Source of the DNA: Couchioplanes caeruleus
GTDB lineage: Bacteria; Actinomycetota; Actinomycetes; Mycobacteriales; Micromonosporaceae
NCBI RefSeq assembly: GCF_003751945.1
Contig: NZ_RJKL01000001.1
Span: 2,108,001 to 2,172,000 of the forward strand
Length of the DNA stretch: 64,000 bases
Reading direction: 5' to 3'
Each line of letters begins with the position of its first letter. Positions within the stretch are counted from its first letter, which is position 1. The position numbers were made by a program, and so were the translations under genes. A model generated the notes under the pieces. The model saw nothing but the letters and a program-made list of their open reading frames with translations, did no database searches and was not told where the DNA came from. This document shows positions 49,999 to 60,926 of the stretch, one piece after another.

Positions 49999-50107
49999 CG
50001 GAGGTCTCTTCCGCCTCCGCCCGGCGAGCGAAGACCACCGGCCCCGGGGGCGCCCCAAGGGCGCTGACCGTGCTGACGAGACCGGCGCAGAGGAATACTC
50101 CCCTCCT
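49999..50107 (-). promoter_or_regulatory. Probable yybP-ykoY manganese riboswitch upstream of terC
   Basis: On the minus strand the element begins with GGAGGGGAGTATTCC (50106-50092) and ends with GAGACCTCC (50008-50000). The GGAGG and CCTCC ends pair as stem P1, and the internal GGGAGTA and GAGACC match the two conserved metal-binding loops of the yybP-ykoY class. The roughly 108-nt length and position before a TerC/Alx gene, its classic target, fit well. The middle of the fold was not modelled. Confidence 0.7.
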
Positions 50108-50421
50108 ACGGAAGCCATTGTGTCGCATCGGAGGCTCCCATGACACGTCACCCCGGTTAATCGTGGCAGGGCTCTCGCGCACGGTCCCCCAGCTCAGAGA
50201 TTTCGCCGCCACACCGTCTCCGGCTTCCTAGGAGGCTAGTTCGTCTTCGCTTGCCTCGACGCTGCTCGGATTGCCCAGGTTGTGCCTGCGCTGTGCGCGC
50301 GGAGCGCGGCGGCGCGCCGGCGATGCGCTCTTCGCGCGCCCGCCATCCTTGATCCGCCCTCTCTGTCGGCCCCGCGCCCCACATGTTCGTGGGCTCGAGA
50401 CCTGTTCGCCGTGGCCCGCGT
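50108..50421. other. Gap between the terC leader and the double-GNAT gene
   Basis: About 314 bp with no recognised gene. It must contain the promoter for the riboswitch-controlled terC transcript, but I could not assign boxes. The right part is a GC-rich, low-information stretch after the GNAT stop codon. Confidence 0.5.
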
Positions 50422-51456
50422 TCAGCCGGCGCGAAAGCGAGCCCGCCGGCCGCGATCCTCGAAGCCGAGCCGCCGGTACAACCGGCCCGCCGGGTTGTCA
50501 ACGTTCACATCGAGCCACGCCTCGTCCGCTCCCCCGGCCCGCATCCGCCGCAGAACCTCTGTCACAAGCGCCGAGCCGAGCCCGCGCCCCCGAGCCGCGG
50601 GAACGACGCCGACCTGCACGATCCAGCCGACCGCAGCGATCACGAAGCCGACGTCATGATCCAGCCCGACATCACCACCCAGCCCGGCATCACCGCCCAG
50701 CGTGGGAACGGTCGCCAGCACGGACCACTCGGGCCGGAACTCGTCATCCCCGGTCACCCAGGCGATCCACCGCTCGGCGTTCCACCCGGGAAAACCGGGC
50801 CGCTCCCGGAACGCGGCCTCATAGACCCGGAAGAACCGCTCGGCATTTGCATCCGACCACGCCGCGAAGGTGGTGCCGCCGGGCCACACCGCCTCGGGTA
50901 CGCGCCGAGCACCCACATCGAACCCGAACCGCAGGACGTCTTCCGCAAACACCTGTCGCAGCCCCCGTCCCTCGAACAGGCGCAGCGACTCACCGGTCAG
51001 CGATTCGGTCTCGACCGTCACCGAGCCCCCGCGGCGGCGGCCTTCGGCCAGCCCCCAGTCGAGGAGCCGGCTTCCCAGACCACACGCCCGAACCTCCGGA
51101 TCGACCAATCCGACGAAGGTGGCGCCGCCGGCCCAAGGGTCCGAACCGTCGCCGGACGTCGGCCGGACAGCTCCCGCCGCGAGAAGGCGGCCCACAGGTC
51201 GATGGGGCACCGGCGGACACGCCACGGCGTCCGTGGGTCCGCGGGGCAGCTCTGTCGCGTCATCGCTCGGCTCACGGGTCGAACAGATCTGCACGGTCGT
51301 CACGGCGCCTCCCGTCCACCGGCGCCGGAGAAAGTCCGGGTCGGCGGACATCGGCAGGCCGCCGTCGGCTTCGAGGCATCGCTCGGCGAGCGGAACGAGT
51401 TCCGCCTCGACGGCGACCGGGCTGACGGTCCATTCCACGGCGTCAATCGAGAACAC
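50422..51456 (-). CDS. Two-domain GNAT acetyltransferase
   Basis: A 344-residue protein with two GNAT halves. The first contains VRACGLGSRLLDWGLAEGRRRG (about residues 125-146). The second contains VVPAARGRGLGSALVTEVLRR and NPAGRLYRRLGF near the C-terminus. The layout resembles mycothiol synthase MshD, which also has a degenerate first domain, but MshD-specific residues were not confirmed, so no symbol is given. A short glycine/aspartate repeat (GGDAGLGGDVG) interrupts the second domain near residue 275. The GTG at 51456 is 7 nt after TAGGCT (leaderless). Confidence 0.82.
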   Translation of the reverse strand: MFSIDAVEWTVSPVAVEAELVPLAERCLEADGGLPMSADPDFLRRRWTGGAVTTVQICSTREPSDDATELPRGPTDAVACPPVPHRPVGRLLAAGAVRPTSGDGSDPWAGGATFVGLVDPEVRACGLGSRLLDWGLAEGRRRGGSVTVETESLTGESLRLFEGRGLRQVFAEDVLRFGFDVGARRVPEAVWPGGTTFAAWSDANAERFFRVYEAAFRERPGFPGWNAERWIAWVTGDDEFRPEWSVLATVPTLGGDAGLGGDVGLDHDVGFVIAAVGWIVQVGVVPAARGRGLGSALVTEVLRRMRAGGADEAWLDVNVDNPAGRLYRRLGFEDRGRRARFRAG

Positions 51457-51624
51457 GCGCGCGAGCCTAGTGAGATTCGGGTTCGATCCCCACCGAGTTC
51501 CGCAACAGGATCCCGGCGGGCATCCCGCCGGAGCTCGAACGACCTGCCAGCTACCCCCCGAGGTCGAACGGCTCGCCGCACAGGCCGGCCGAGCACCAAC
51601 CGACCACCAGGCAAGCCGGCCGAG

Positions 51625-51676
51625 CACACACGCCAGGTAGGACGGCTGAGCACACACGCCAGGTAGGACGGCTGAG
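51625..51676. repeat. Two perfect 26-bp tandem repeats
   Basis: The unit starting CACACACGCCAGGTAGGACG occurs at 51625-51650 and again at 51651-51676, with a degenerate copy just upstream. It lies in the 304-bp gap 51457-51760 beyond uvrB. No gene or terminator was recognised in that gap. Confidence 0.9.
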
Positions 51677-51760
51677 ACCGACCGACCCGACGAACGACGA
51701 GCGGACGTCCGGCATGTGGCTGGCCGATTCCGTTCGGCCCTGGGCTTGCGCTTCTCTCGT

Positions 51761-53893
<2,133 letters not shown>

Positions 53894-54498
53894 GCTGACC
53901 ACCGTACGTCGGGGGTGTGACAAGTTTGGGCCGGCTCGGACGGACGCTGTTCGGAGAGTGCACATTCGGCTTCGGCACCGGGCATTGTCCGGTCTTGCCC
54001 CGCGCGTCTACCCTGGGCGGGTAGGCCGCTCGCGGCGGCCGCCCGGCCGACCCGGCGCCACCACACGGCGCCACGGACGGGACGAGACTGCAGCCCCGGC
54101 GACGCCGGAGAGCGCATCTCGAAGGTGACGCGACAGGCGTCGACCGGCCGCCGCGAGCGCCACTGGCTGTCCGGGCTCGGACGAGTCGAGCCGGGTCGGC
54201 CGCCTGAAAAATCCCTGTCGGTGCATGAGCCGGCCTCCGGCAAGCCGATGACACCAGCGGCGTCGCGCGACAAGCAGCAACGAGTGGAAGCGACCACGGG
54301 ACAGCACGCGGGGAAACACCACCGCCGGATGCGGGACGGTCGTAGTCGAGCAAGGGCACACCAGGCGAAGCGCGGCCGCGCGAACACGGTGAGGCAGCCA
54401 GACAGGGCACGCCGCCCGAAACCCGAGGACGCAGTAGGACAGGAAGGCACCGCTCAGACCCGAGGCGGTCGGGGCGCGGCGCTCCGGAAAGGATGACG
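53894..54498. other. 605-bp gap between coaE and uvrB
   Basis: I see no convincing gene. Reading frames of up to about 190 residues cross the region on both strands, but they are rich in Arg, Pro and Ala, lack domain signals and overlap neighbouring genes. The uvrB promoter should lie near 53900-54000. A small lineage-specific gene cannot be excluded. Confidence 0.5.
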
Positions 54499-55701
54499 CT
54501 AGGGCCGGGTCGGTGGCTGCCAGCCCGTCGCCTCCGCCCACTCGTGTGCCGCCGTGGCCTCCGCGTCGAACCAGGGTTCCTTGGCCGCCGCGTACCCCTC
54601 CGGGTCGCCGTGGATCTCGGCCCAGCGCGCCTTCGCCGCCGCGTATTCGTCGCGCGCCTCGGGGACCGCGCGGAGGTGGTCGCGCATCAGCAGGGCGAAG
54701 CGCCAGCCTGGGGAGCCGGTGACCCGGACGTGGAGGTTGACGGAGCGGCCGGGATCCGCGCTGCCATGCAGGCGCTTGGGCCAGGTTTTGCCCGGTATGC
54801 CCCAGGCGTTGTCGAACCATTCGCCGTCTCTCGGCGGCAGGCCCGCGCCGGCCAGCGTGTCGGCGAGCTTGTCGGCCAGCTCGAGCGTCGGCACCGCGAG
54901 CATCAGGTCGATCAGGTCCTTGGCGGGCAGGCCCGGCACGGCCGTCGATCCGATGTGCGAGACGTCGGCATCGCCGCCGAGCTGCGGGCGCAGTGCCTGG
55001 TTGATCCGGGCGATCAGCCGGGCGGCCTGCCCGCGCCAGGCCGGATCCGACGCCACGATGCGCAGGCTTGCGTCGAAGGGCGCGTGCTTGCGGAGCCGGA
55101 GATTCCTCTCGTACGGCCGGAGCCGCGCGCGCCACAGCTCGTCGACCTGGGCGGTGAGCTCGTCGAGCCCGCCGTTGTTGTCGATCACCACGTCGGCGGC
55201 GGCGCGCCGATCGGCGTCGTCGGCCTGAGCGGCGATGCGGACGGCGGCCTGCTCCGCGGTCATCCCCCGCGAACCGACAAGCCGGGCGATCCGCACCTCC
55301 GGGGCCGCATCGACGACGATCACGAGGTGGAAGGTGGGCGCGAGCCCGGTCTCCACCAGCAGGGGCACGTCGTTGACCACGATCGCGTCGGCCGGGGCGG
55401 CCGCCGCCAGCTCCGCCGTGCGGGCGCGCACCCGGGGATGGATGATGCTCTCGAGGCGGCGCCTGGCCGGCTCGTCGCCGAAGACGCGCGCGCCCAGGGC
55501 AGGACGATCCAGCTCGCCGTCGACGCCCAGGACCTCGGGCCCGAAGGCCGCCACGACCGCGGCGAGGCCATCGGTGCCGGCGGCGACGACGTCGCGCGCC
55601 AGTTTGTCGGCGTCGAGAATCACGGCACCGAGCTCGTGCAGCCGCTGCGCGACGGCACTCTTGCCCGCGCCGATCCCTCCGGTCAATCCCACTCTGAGCA
55701 C
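54499..55701 (-). CDS. coaE: Dephospho-CoA kinase fused to a GrpB/UPF0157 domain
   Basis: A 400-residue fusion protein. The N-terminal 200 residues are dephospho-CoA kinase, last step of CoA synthesis, with P-loop GGIGAGKSAVA and DADKLARDVV. The C-terminal half is a GrpB/UPF0157 nucleotidyltransferase-like domain (HIGSTAVPGLPAKDLIDLM). The same fusion occurs in mycobacterial CoaE, where the second domain is thought to affect folding or regulation. The GTG at 55701 is 6 nt after a GATACT box (leaderless). Confidence 0.94.
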   Translation of the reverse strand: MLRVGLTGGIGAGKSAVAQRLHELGAVILDADKLARDVVAAGTDGLAAVVAAFGPEVLGVDGELDRPALGARVFGDEPARRRLESIIHPRVRARTAELAAAAPADAIVVNDVPLLVETGLAPTFHLVIVVDAAPEVRIARLVGSRGMTAEQAAVRIAAQADDADRRAAADVVIDNNGGLDELTAQVDELWRARLRPYERNLRLRKHAPFDASLRIVASDPAWRGQAARLIARINQALRPQLGGDADVSHIGSTAVPGLPAKDLIDLMLAVPTLELADKLADTLAGAGLPPRDGEWFDNAWGIPGKTWPKRLHGSADPGRSVNLHVRVTGSPGWRFALLMRDHLRAVPEARDEYAAAKARWAEIHGDPEGYAAAKEPWFDAEATAAHEWAEATGWQPPTRP

Positions 55702-55967
55702 GCGATCAGTATCGCGGCTGGATCGGTTGGTGTCATTGCGACCCCGGCGACCTGTGGATAACGCACGAAGTGACGGCGCGACGAGCGCCGCCAGCAGGAC
55801 GGCATCGCCAGCGGAACGGGCGTGGCCGGCAGGATCGGGCGTCGCCGGCCGGAAGGGACCGCCAGCGGGACGGGCGTGTCCAGCACAATGGGCGTCGCTA
55901 GCCGGAAGGGGTCGCCAGCAGGACGGCGTGGCCGGCAGGAGGGGCGTTGCGCAGGAGGATGTCGTTC

Positions 55968-56011
55968 GCATGGACTAGAACGAAGAGACGCATGGACTAG
56001 AACGAAGAGAC
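55968..56011. repeat. Two perfect 22-bp tandem repeats near the rpsA terminator
   Basis: GCATGGACTAGAACGAAGAG plus AC occurs twice, at 55968-55989 and 55990-56011. The second copy runs into the left arm of the rpsA terminator. It lies in the 421-bp gap 55702-56122 between rpsA and coaE, which otherwise holds degenerate GC-rich repeats (about 55790-55945) and no gene. Confidence 0.9.
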
Positions 56012-56050
56012 CCCGCCCACCGGGCCCATAGGCCAGATGGACGGGGTCTC
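56007..56050 (-). terminator. rpsA terminator
   Basis: A 9-bp stem (56007-56015 with 56042-56050, GAGACCCCG and its complement) encloses a GC-rich internal part. On the minus strand it is followed by TCTTCGTTCT. It lies about 70 nt beyond the rpsA stop codon. Confidence 0.6.
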
Positions 56051-56122
56051 CCTCGTCAGCCCGGCCCGAAGGCCGGTGTCGGGTTCGCCGGCCCGAGGGC
56101 CGGTGTCACCGTGATGCCGTGA

Positions 56123-57628
56123 TCAGCTCTTGCCGCCGGCGAGCTTCTCGCGCAGAGCGGCGAGGGCCTCGTCGGTGGCCAGGGTGCCGGCCGGCTCCTC
56201 CGCGGCGCGCGCCGGGGCCGACGTGCTCGTGGAGGTGGAGGAGGACGAGGTGGTCACGCCGCCGGCCGGAGCCGGGTTGAGCGCGGCCTCGGCGTCGGCC
56301 TCGCGGGACGCCTGGACCTGCTTGGTGTGGGCCTCCCAGCGCTCGCGGGCGTCGGCGTACTGCTTCTCCCACGCCTCGCGCTGCTTGTCGAAGCCCTCGA
56401 GCCACTCGCCCGTCTCCGGGTCGAAGCCCTCCGGGTAGATGTAGTTGCCCTCGTTGTCGTACGTGGCGGCCATGCCGTAGAGGGTGGGGTCGAAGTGCTC
56501 CTCGCCCTCCACGAAGTTCTCGTTCGCCTGCTTGAGCGAGAGCGAGATCCGGCGACGCTCCAGGTCGATGTCGATGACCTTGACCATGACGTCCGAACCC
56601 ACCTGGACGACCTGCTCGGGCAGCTCGACGTGACGCTCGGCCAGCTCGGAGATGTGCACCAGGCCCTCGATGCCGTCGTCCACGCGGACGAACGCACCGA
56701 ACGGAACCAGCTTGGTGACCTTGCCCGGCACGATCTGGTTGATCGCGTGGGTCCGGGCGAACTGGCGCCACGGGTCTTCCTGGGTCGCCTTCAGCGACAG
56801 CGAGACGCGCTCGCGGTCCAGGTCGACGTCGAGCACCTCGACCTCGACCTCCTGGCCGACCTCGACAACCTCGGACGGGTGGTCGATGTGCTTCCAGGAG
56901 AGCTCCGAGACGTGCACCAGGCCGTCCACGCCACCCAGGTCCACGAAGGCACCGAAGTTGACGATGGAGGACACGACGCCCTTGCGGACCTGGCCCTTCT
57001 GGAGCTTGTTGAGGAACTCGGTGCGGACCTCGGACTGGGTCTGCTCGAGCCAGGCGCGGCGGGACAGGACCACGTTGTTGCGGTTCTTGTCCAGCTCGAT
57101 GATCTTCGCCTCGAGCTCCCGGCCGACGTACGGCTGGAGGTCGCGCACGCGCCGCATCTCCACCAGCGAGGCCGGCAGGAAGCCGCGGAGGCCGATGTCG
57201 AGGATGAGGCCACCCTTGACGACCTCGATGACGGAGCCGCGCACGACGCCGTCGTCCTCCTTGATCTTCTCGATGGTGCCCCAGGCGCGCTCGTACTGCG
57301 CGCGCTTCTTCGAGAGGATCAGGCGGCCTTCCTTGTCCTCCTTGGTGAGGACGAGGGCTTCGATGTGGTCACCGACCGACACCACTTCCGCGGGGTCCAC
57401 GTCATGCTTGATCGACAACTCGCGCGAGGGGATGACACCCTCGGTCTTGTAGCCGATGTCGAGCAGGACCTCGTCCCGATCGACCTTGACGACGGTGCCT
57501 TCGACAATGTCGCCGTCGTTGAAGTACTTGATGGTCTCGTCGATGGCTGCGAGGAAAGCTTCCTCCGAGCCGAGATCGTCGACCGTGACCCTGTTGGCGC
57601 TCGAGGTGGCCTCGATGCTGCTCGTCAT
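56123..57628 (-). CDS. rpsA: 30S ribosomal protein S1
   Basis: A 501-residue S1 with four S1/OB RNA-binding repeats, for example GDIVEGTVVKVDRDEVLLDIGYKTEG, GGLILDIGLRGFLP, VNFGAFVDLGGVDGLVHVSEL and VPFGAFVRVDDGIEGLVHISEL. An actinobacterial C-terminal tail follows (about residues 370-501), ending in a Ser/Thr-rich segment and a conserved helix. S1 helps recruit mRNA to the 30S subunit. The ATG at 57628 gives the normal length. It is monocistronic with its own promoter and terminator, as is usual next to polA and coaE. Confidence 0.96.
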   Translation of the reverse strand: MTSSIEATSSANRVTVDDLGSEEAFLAAIDETIKYFNDGDIVEGTVVKVDRDEVLLDIGYKTEGVIPSRELSIKHDVDPAEVVSVGDHIEALVLTKEDKEGRLILSKKRAQYERAWGTIEKIKEDDGVVRGSVIEVVKGGLILDIGLRGFLPASLVEMRRVRDLQPYVGRELEAKIIELDKNRNNVVLSRRAWLEQTQSEVRTEFLNKLQKGQVRKGVVSSIVNFGAFVDLGGVDGLVHVSELSWKHIDHPSEVVEVGQEVEVEVLDVDLDRERVSLSLKATQEDPWRQFARTHAINQIVPGKVTKLVPFGAFVRVDDGIEGLVHISELAERHVELPEQVVQVGSDVMVKVIDIDLERRRISLSLKQANENFVEGEEHFDPTLYGMAATYDNEGNYIYPEGFDPETGEWLEGFDKQREAWEKQYADARERWEAHTKQVQASREADAEAALNPAPAGGVTTSSSSTSTSTSAPARAAEEPAGTLATDEALAALREKLAGGKS

Positions 57629-57831
57629 GTGGACTGTTGCTCCGAACGGATGGTTTCGTGGTGTCTCTGCGCGCCGCGGAACTGCCGGCGGGCACAGCAC
57701 GAACATCCGGTGATCACAACGCTGGAACTTGGCGATCAAGCGAGAGCGATCAAGCGAGCAGGATCATGCTGGGACCGACGACTGCGGAACCTGCTCCCTG
57801 CCGAGGCACACGATCCGCGAGCGCATCGACT

Positions 57832-57862
57832 AGCTTACCGTGCGCATTACCACAGGTTGCAA
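57832..57862 (-). promoter_or_regulatory. Candidate rpsA promoter
   Basis: On the minus strand TTGCAA (57862-57857) and TAAGCT (57837-57832) are separated by 19 nt, about 200 nt before the rpsA start. The long leader would fit feedback control of S1 synthesis, but no element was recognised. The gap 57629-58130 holds no gene. Confidence 0.35.
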
Positions 57863-58130
57863 GCCCTCCTGATGACCGAGGCATATTGTTCTCGCCGAGC
57901 CGGCCATAGCGCCCGTTTTGCGGCGTTTATGCACCTAGGGGCGGCCTCCGCGCGGGACGCCCCGGAGATCGGCGTCGATGTCCGAGGTCAGCGGGCAGGT
58001 GTGCCACAGATCTCCGCATCGAAATCGGAGGCGGCACGGCCCCGCCACACGGAAGGCGACGCGGCCGGGCGGCGGTCGACCCGTCGAGCCGCCGTGGGGA
58101 AAGTGTCGTGCTCCCCCGTACGGTGACTTG

Positions 58131-58970
58131 GTGATCGAAGCGCAACCCACCGCCCACCCCGCCGCGCTACGCCGGGCGGTGACCGACGACGAGAGCCGCG
58201 CCGCCAGCCGGCACTGGTGGGACCTGGATGCCGACGACTACCAGGAGGAGCACGGCGCGTTCCTCGGTGACGTGGATTTCGTCTGGTGTCCCGAGGGTCT
58301 CCGGGAGGCTGACGCGCGCCTGCTCGGCGACGTGCGCGGCCGGCGGGTGCTCGAGCTCGGGTGCGGTGCGGCCTCGGCCGCGCGCTGGCTCGACGGGCAG
58401 GGCGCCGACGTGGTCGCAATGGATCTGAGTGGGGGAATGCTGCGCCATGCGCAGCAAGCGTCAGACCGCGCGGGGGTACGGGTGCCGCTCGTGCAGGCGG
58501 ACGCCCTCGCGCTGCCCTTCGCGACATCCGTATTCGACGTGGTCTGCACGGCGTTCGGGGCGGTCCCCTTCGTCGCCGACTCCGCGGCGGTGATGCGCGA
58601 GGTAGCGCGGGTCCTGCGACCGGGCGGTACGTGGGTGTTCTCCATCACGCACCCCATGCGCTGGATCTTTCTCGACGAACCGGGAGAGGAGGGTTTGCGG
58701 GCGATCCATCCCTATTTCGACCGCCGGCCATATGTGGAGCAGGACGCCGCGGGCATGCCGACATACGTGGAACAGCACCGGACCCTGGGCGACCGCATCC
58801 GCGAGCTCGTGGCGGCGGGGTTCGTGCTGACCGATCTCATCGAGCCCGAATGGCCGGAGGGCCACGAACAGATCTGGGGGCAATGGAGCCCCCTGCGCGG
58901 CAGACTCTTCCCCGGGACGGCGATATTCGTCAGTCACGTGCCAGAAAGTCCGGCCGTCCGCGACTCATAG
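58131..58970 (+). CDS. Class I SAM-dependent methyltransferase
   Basis: A 279-residue methyltransferase with the classic SAM-binding fold: motif I VLELGCGAASAARWL, the acidic end of strand 2 (VVAMDLS), QADALALPFA and LRPGGTWVFSITHPM. Proteins of this type methylate small molecules; the substrate is unknown. The GTG at 58131 follows TACGGT by 6 nt, so the transcript is probably leaderless. An upstream in-frame ATG (57978) is less likely because the extension has no fold and is low in complexity. Confidence 0.88.
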   Translation: MIEAQPTAHPAALRRAVTDDESRAASRHWWDLDADDYQEEHGAFLGDVDFVWCPEGLREADARLLGDVRGRRVLELGCGAASAARWLDGQGADVVAMDLSGGMLRHAQQASDRAGVRVPLVQADALALPFATSVFDVVCTAFGAVPFVADSAAVMREVARVLRPGGTWVFSITHPMRWIFLDEPGEEGLRAIHPYFDRRPYVEQDAAGMPTYVEQHRTLGDRIRELVAAGFVLTDLIEPEWPEGHEQIWGQWSPLRGRLFPGTAIFVSHVPESPAVRDS

Positions 58971-59094
58971 GTCGACGCTTCTGCCAGCCCAGCGAAGAAC
59001 GCGGACAACCACACGTTTCGCATGCGGGAGCGTGCCGACTGCCAAAGCTGGCAGTTGCCACGAGCTTACTCATCTGCATCCGCCGGGTGCGATT

Positions 59095-59119
59095 CCGGGC
59101 AACGAAATTCGTTGCCCGG
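59095..59119. repeat. Perfect 12-bp inverted repeat between convergent genes
   Basis: CCGGGCAACGAA and its exact complement surround a single central A. The palindrome lies between the methyltransferase stop and the end of the secreted protein gene. It may be a bidirectional terminator, although such a small loop is unusual, or a protein-binding operator. Confidence 0.85.
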
Positions 59120-59147
59120 ATCAATCACCGGCACTGCCGCGTATGCA

Positions 59148-59603
59148 TCAGCAGGTGACCGAAGTGATCACGACATCCTTCCGGTCACTGCTGATCTTGA
59201 CCCAATAGTGATCCTTGCCTCGCCTGTCGTAGGCCCAGGAGCTGCCATTCTCCTGAAGCTTGGTGTAACAGCCAGCCTCGGCGCGGAACGCGTCCACATC
59301 ATAGTAGCGCTTGCCGAGACTCGTGGAACTCTGATTCTTGTTGAGGAAGTAATAGGCCTTCGGAAGATTCTGCGAGAAGACCGTCGCGCACGGCGGCTTC
59401 GTGCCGACGTACACGTTCGGGCTTCCACTCCAGCAGTTCGCGATCTGCACCATCCTGCTTGATGCGTTGCGCACCACCCCGCCACACCGCGGCTTGGCGC
59501 AGTCACCAGCCATTGCAGGCGACGGCTGCACCACGGTGAGCCCGCCCACGACGGCGGCCAACATACCAGCCCACGCTACAGGCCTGGAAACCATCCTTCT
59601 CAT
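59148..59603 (-). CDS. Secreted cysteine-containing protein of unknown function
   Basis: A 151-residue exported protein. The signal peptide has a basic start, a hydrophobic stretch and a likely AMA cleavage site after residue 32. The mature part is about 119 residues, with six cysteines (CAKPRC, NCWSG, PPCATV, AGCYTK, and a final Cys), which suggests three disulfides. I recognise no family. AAAGGGA lies 5 nt before the ATG at 59603. The gene is less GC-rich than its neighbours and borders the gene-poor stretch, so recent acquisition is possible. Confidence 0.75.
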   Translation of the reverse strand: MRRMVSRPVAWAGMLAAVVGGLTVVQPSPAMAGDCAKPRCGGVVRNASSRMVQIANCWSGSPNVYVGTKPPCATVFSQNLPKAYYFLNKNQSSTSLGKRYYDVDAFRAEAGCYTKLQENGSSWAYDRRGKDHYWVKISSDRKDVVITSVTC

Positions 59604-60149
59604 TCATGTCCCTTTCTCGGCATTCCTGCATTGCGGGTGTCAGCGACGTAGAGGTATCGACACGACACACTCCGGATGTGGATCCTCTTCTTCCCGTCGC
59701 GCGACCCTTTTCGATCGCCCGCAAAAATCGGGCACCATATAAACAGAAGCGAACGACGAACGCAACTCTCCCAGATCCCATGAGCGCAGTTGCTTCAGGA
59801 ATCTGACGCAGAGTGACTCACCCGAACAGCCGTGGCATGATATTCGCGCTCGATCCGTGCAGTCATGCAGTCGCCATGATCAGGATCATAGACCGGCACT
59901 ATTGCCACTCTCGTGACAGTCGGTCGATGTCACTCAATGCCGTGAAACGACGAACAGTTCATCCGCCGATACGTCAGCGTCGGCGAGGGTCATTCATGGC
60001 GTTGCCCTGTCTGGTTGCGAGTGATCGTCCGGCGATCATGACACGACCCGTCAACCGGCGCGTTGTCCGAGATTGCTTCCGCGCCACTGCGACTGGCCTC
60101 CTTCGCGATCACAGCGTTCGCGAATCAGCGGTTCACACGGCAGGTGCAC
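59604..60149. other. Less GC-rich gap without a convincing gene
   Basis: About 546 bp with a visibly lower GC content than the rest of the window. Small frames exist on both strands, but none has a ribosome binding site, domain or typical codon use. It looks like decayed or imported DNA. Confidence 0.5.
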
Positions 60150-60304
60150 GGATGCCGGCGACAAGCAGGTGGCCGTGGGAATGCCGGCGTCTGCGGAGCA
60201 GCATCGGACTCTCGGCGACCGCCGCACCCCAGTACGTGGTCAAAAGCGGCAAGACGGGGCGTACCGCGGTGCACAAGCCGGAGGCGCTGAAGCATGGCAA
60301 GTGA
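60150..60304 (+). pseudogene. Remnant of a DUF2945 (Hva1/TUDOR-like) gene
   Basis: Only the C-terminal end is recognisable: APQYVVKSGKTGRTAVHKPE with a short tail matches the end of DUF2945 proteins, small Tudor-like proteins often encoded next to DUF3140. The expected N-terminus is not found in frame; a GDKQVAVGMP-like scrap is at about 60155-60185. It overlaps the start of the DUF3140 pseudogene by 11 nt. The true extent is uncertain. Confidence 0.5.
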
Positions 60305-60619
60305 CACGTACGCGGAGTTCCGGGATGCGGTGAACATGACCGCCTCGGAGCTTGAAAAGTGGCTGACGACGGACGAGTCGACGGACGTCGGCCAGAAGCC
60401 GCCGAGCGGCGGCGAGTCGGTCGGCCACGACAGCGGCCGGAAGATCATCGAGATCCTGCACACGAAAAGGGCGACCTGCGCGATGCGGACGAGGCACACG
60501 TGCGGAAGGTGGTCGGGTACGTGCACCGCCACCTGGCGCAGCGCCCCTCGGGCGACGTGGCGGACATGAAGTGGCGGTACTCGCTGATGAACTGGGGCCA
60601 TGATCCGCTGAAGAAATGA
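60294..60619 (+). pseudogene. DUF3140 gene with a single-base frameshift
   Basis: The first part (about 58 codons from the ATG at 60294: FRDAVNMTASELEKWLTTDES through SGRKIIEILHTK) and the second part (HVRKVVGYVHRHLAQRPSGD through MNWGHDPLKK) match one continuous DUF3140 protein, but they lie in different frames. The switch falls at the AAAA run 60465-60468; adding one A restores a KKGDL junction and a protein of about 108 residues. It is either a pseudogene or a sequencing error at a homopolymer. Function is unknown. Confidence 0.8.
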
Positions 60620-60926
60620 CATGCGGCGAGTTGTGCGGGCCTGGATGGTGGACACCGAGCGCGGCTTGTGCGCGCCTGGCTGGATGATGGGCACCGAGCG
60701 CGGGTTGATGCGGGTGCTCGGGGCACAGCTTGAGCACGAGTCGAGGTGATACCGGCGGACTCAGGTGCCGGGCTTCCATCGCGGAGTCGAAGTGAGGTCG
60801 GCTCTGGGGTCCGCGCCGCGGACACCACCCCTCGACCAGCGCGGGTTGGCCCGGCCTTTGCGGCGGGCGCCACCTCCGAGCCGACGAAGGTGCGAGCTCG
60901 GAGGGTGACAGCCGGTGGGGTTGGGG
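60620..60926. other. Gap with a degenerate direct duplication
   Basis: About 307 bp between the DUF3140 pseudogene and the ArsR gene. Two similar blocks of about 35-39 bp (near 60631-60665 and 60666-60704) share TTGTGCG, GGATG and CACCGAGCGCGG elements. No gene was recognised. Confidence 0.5.

Noticed and set aside
49931..50212. An N-terminal extension of the TerC gene to 50212
   Set aside because: The extra 94 residues have no membrane or family features and overlap the riboswitch-like element. The TTG at 49930 has a good ribosome binding site.
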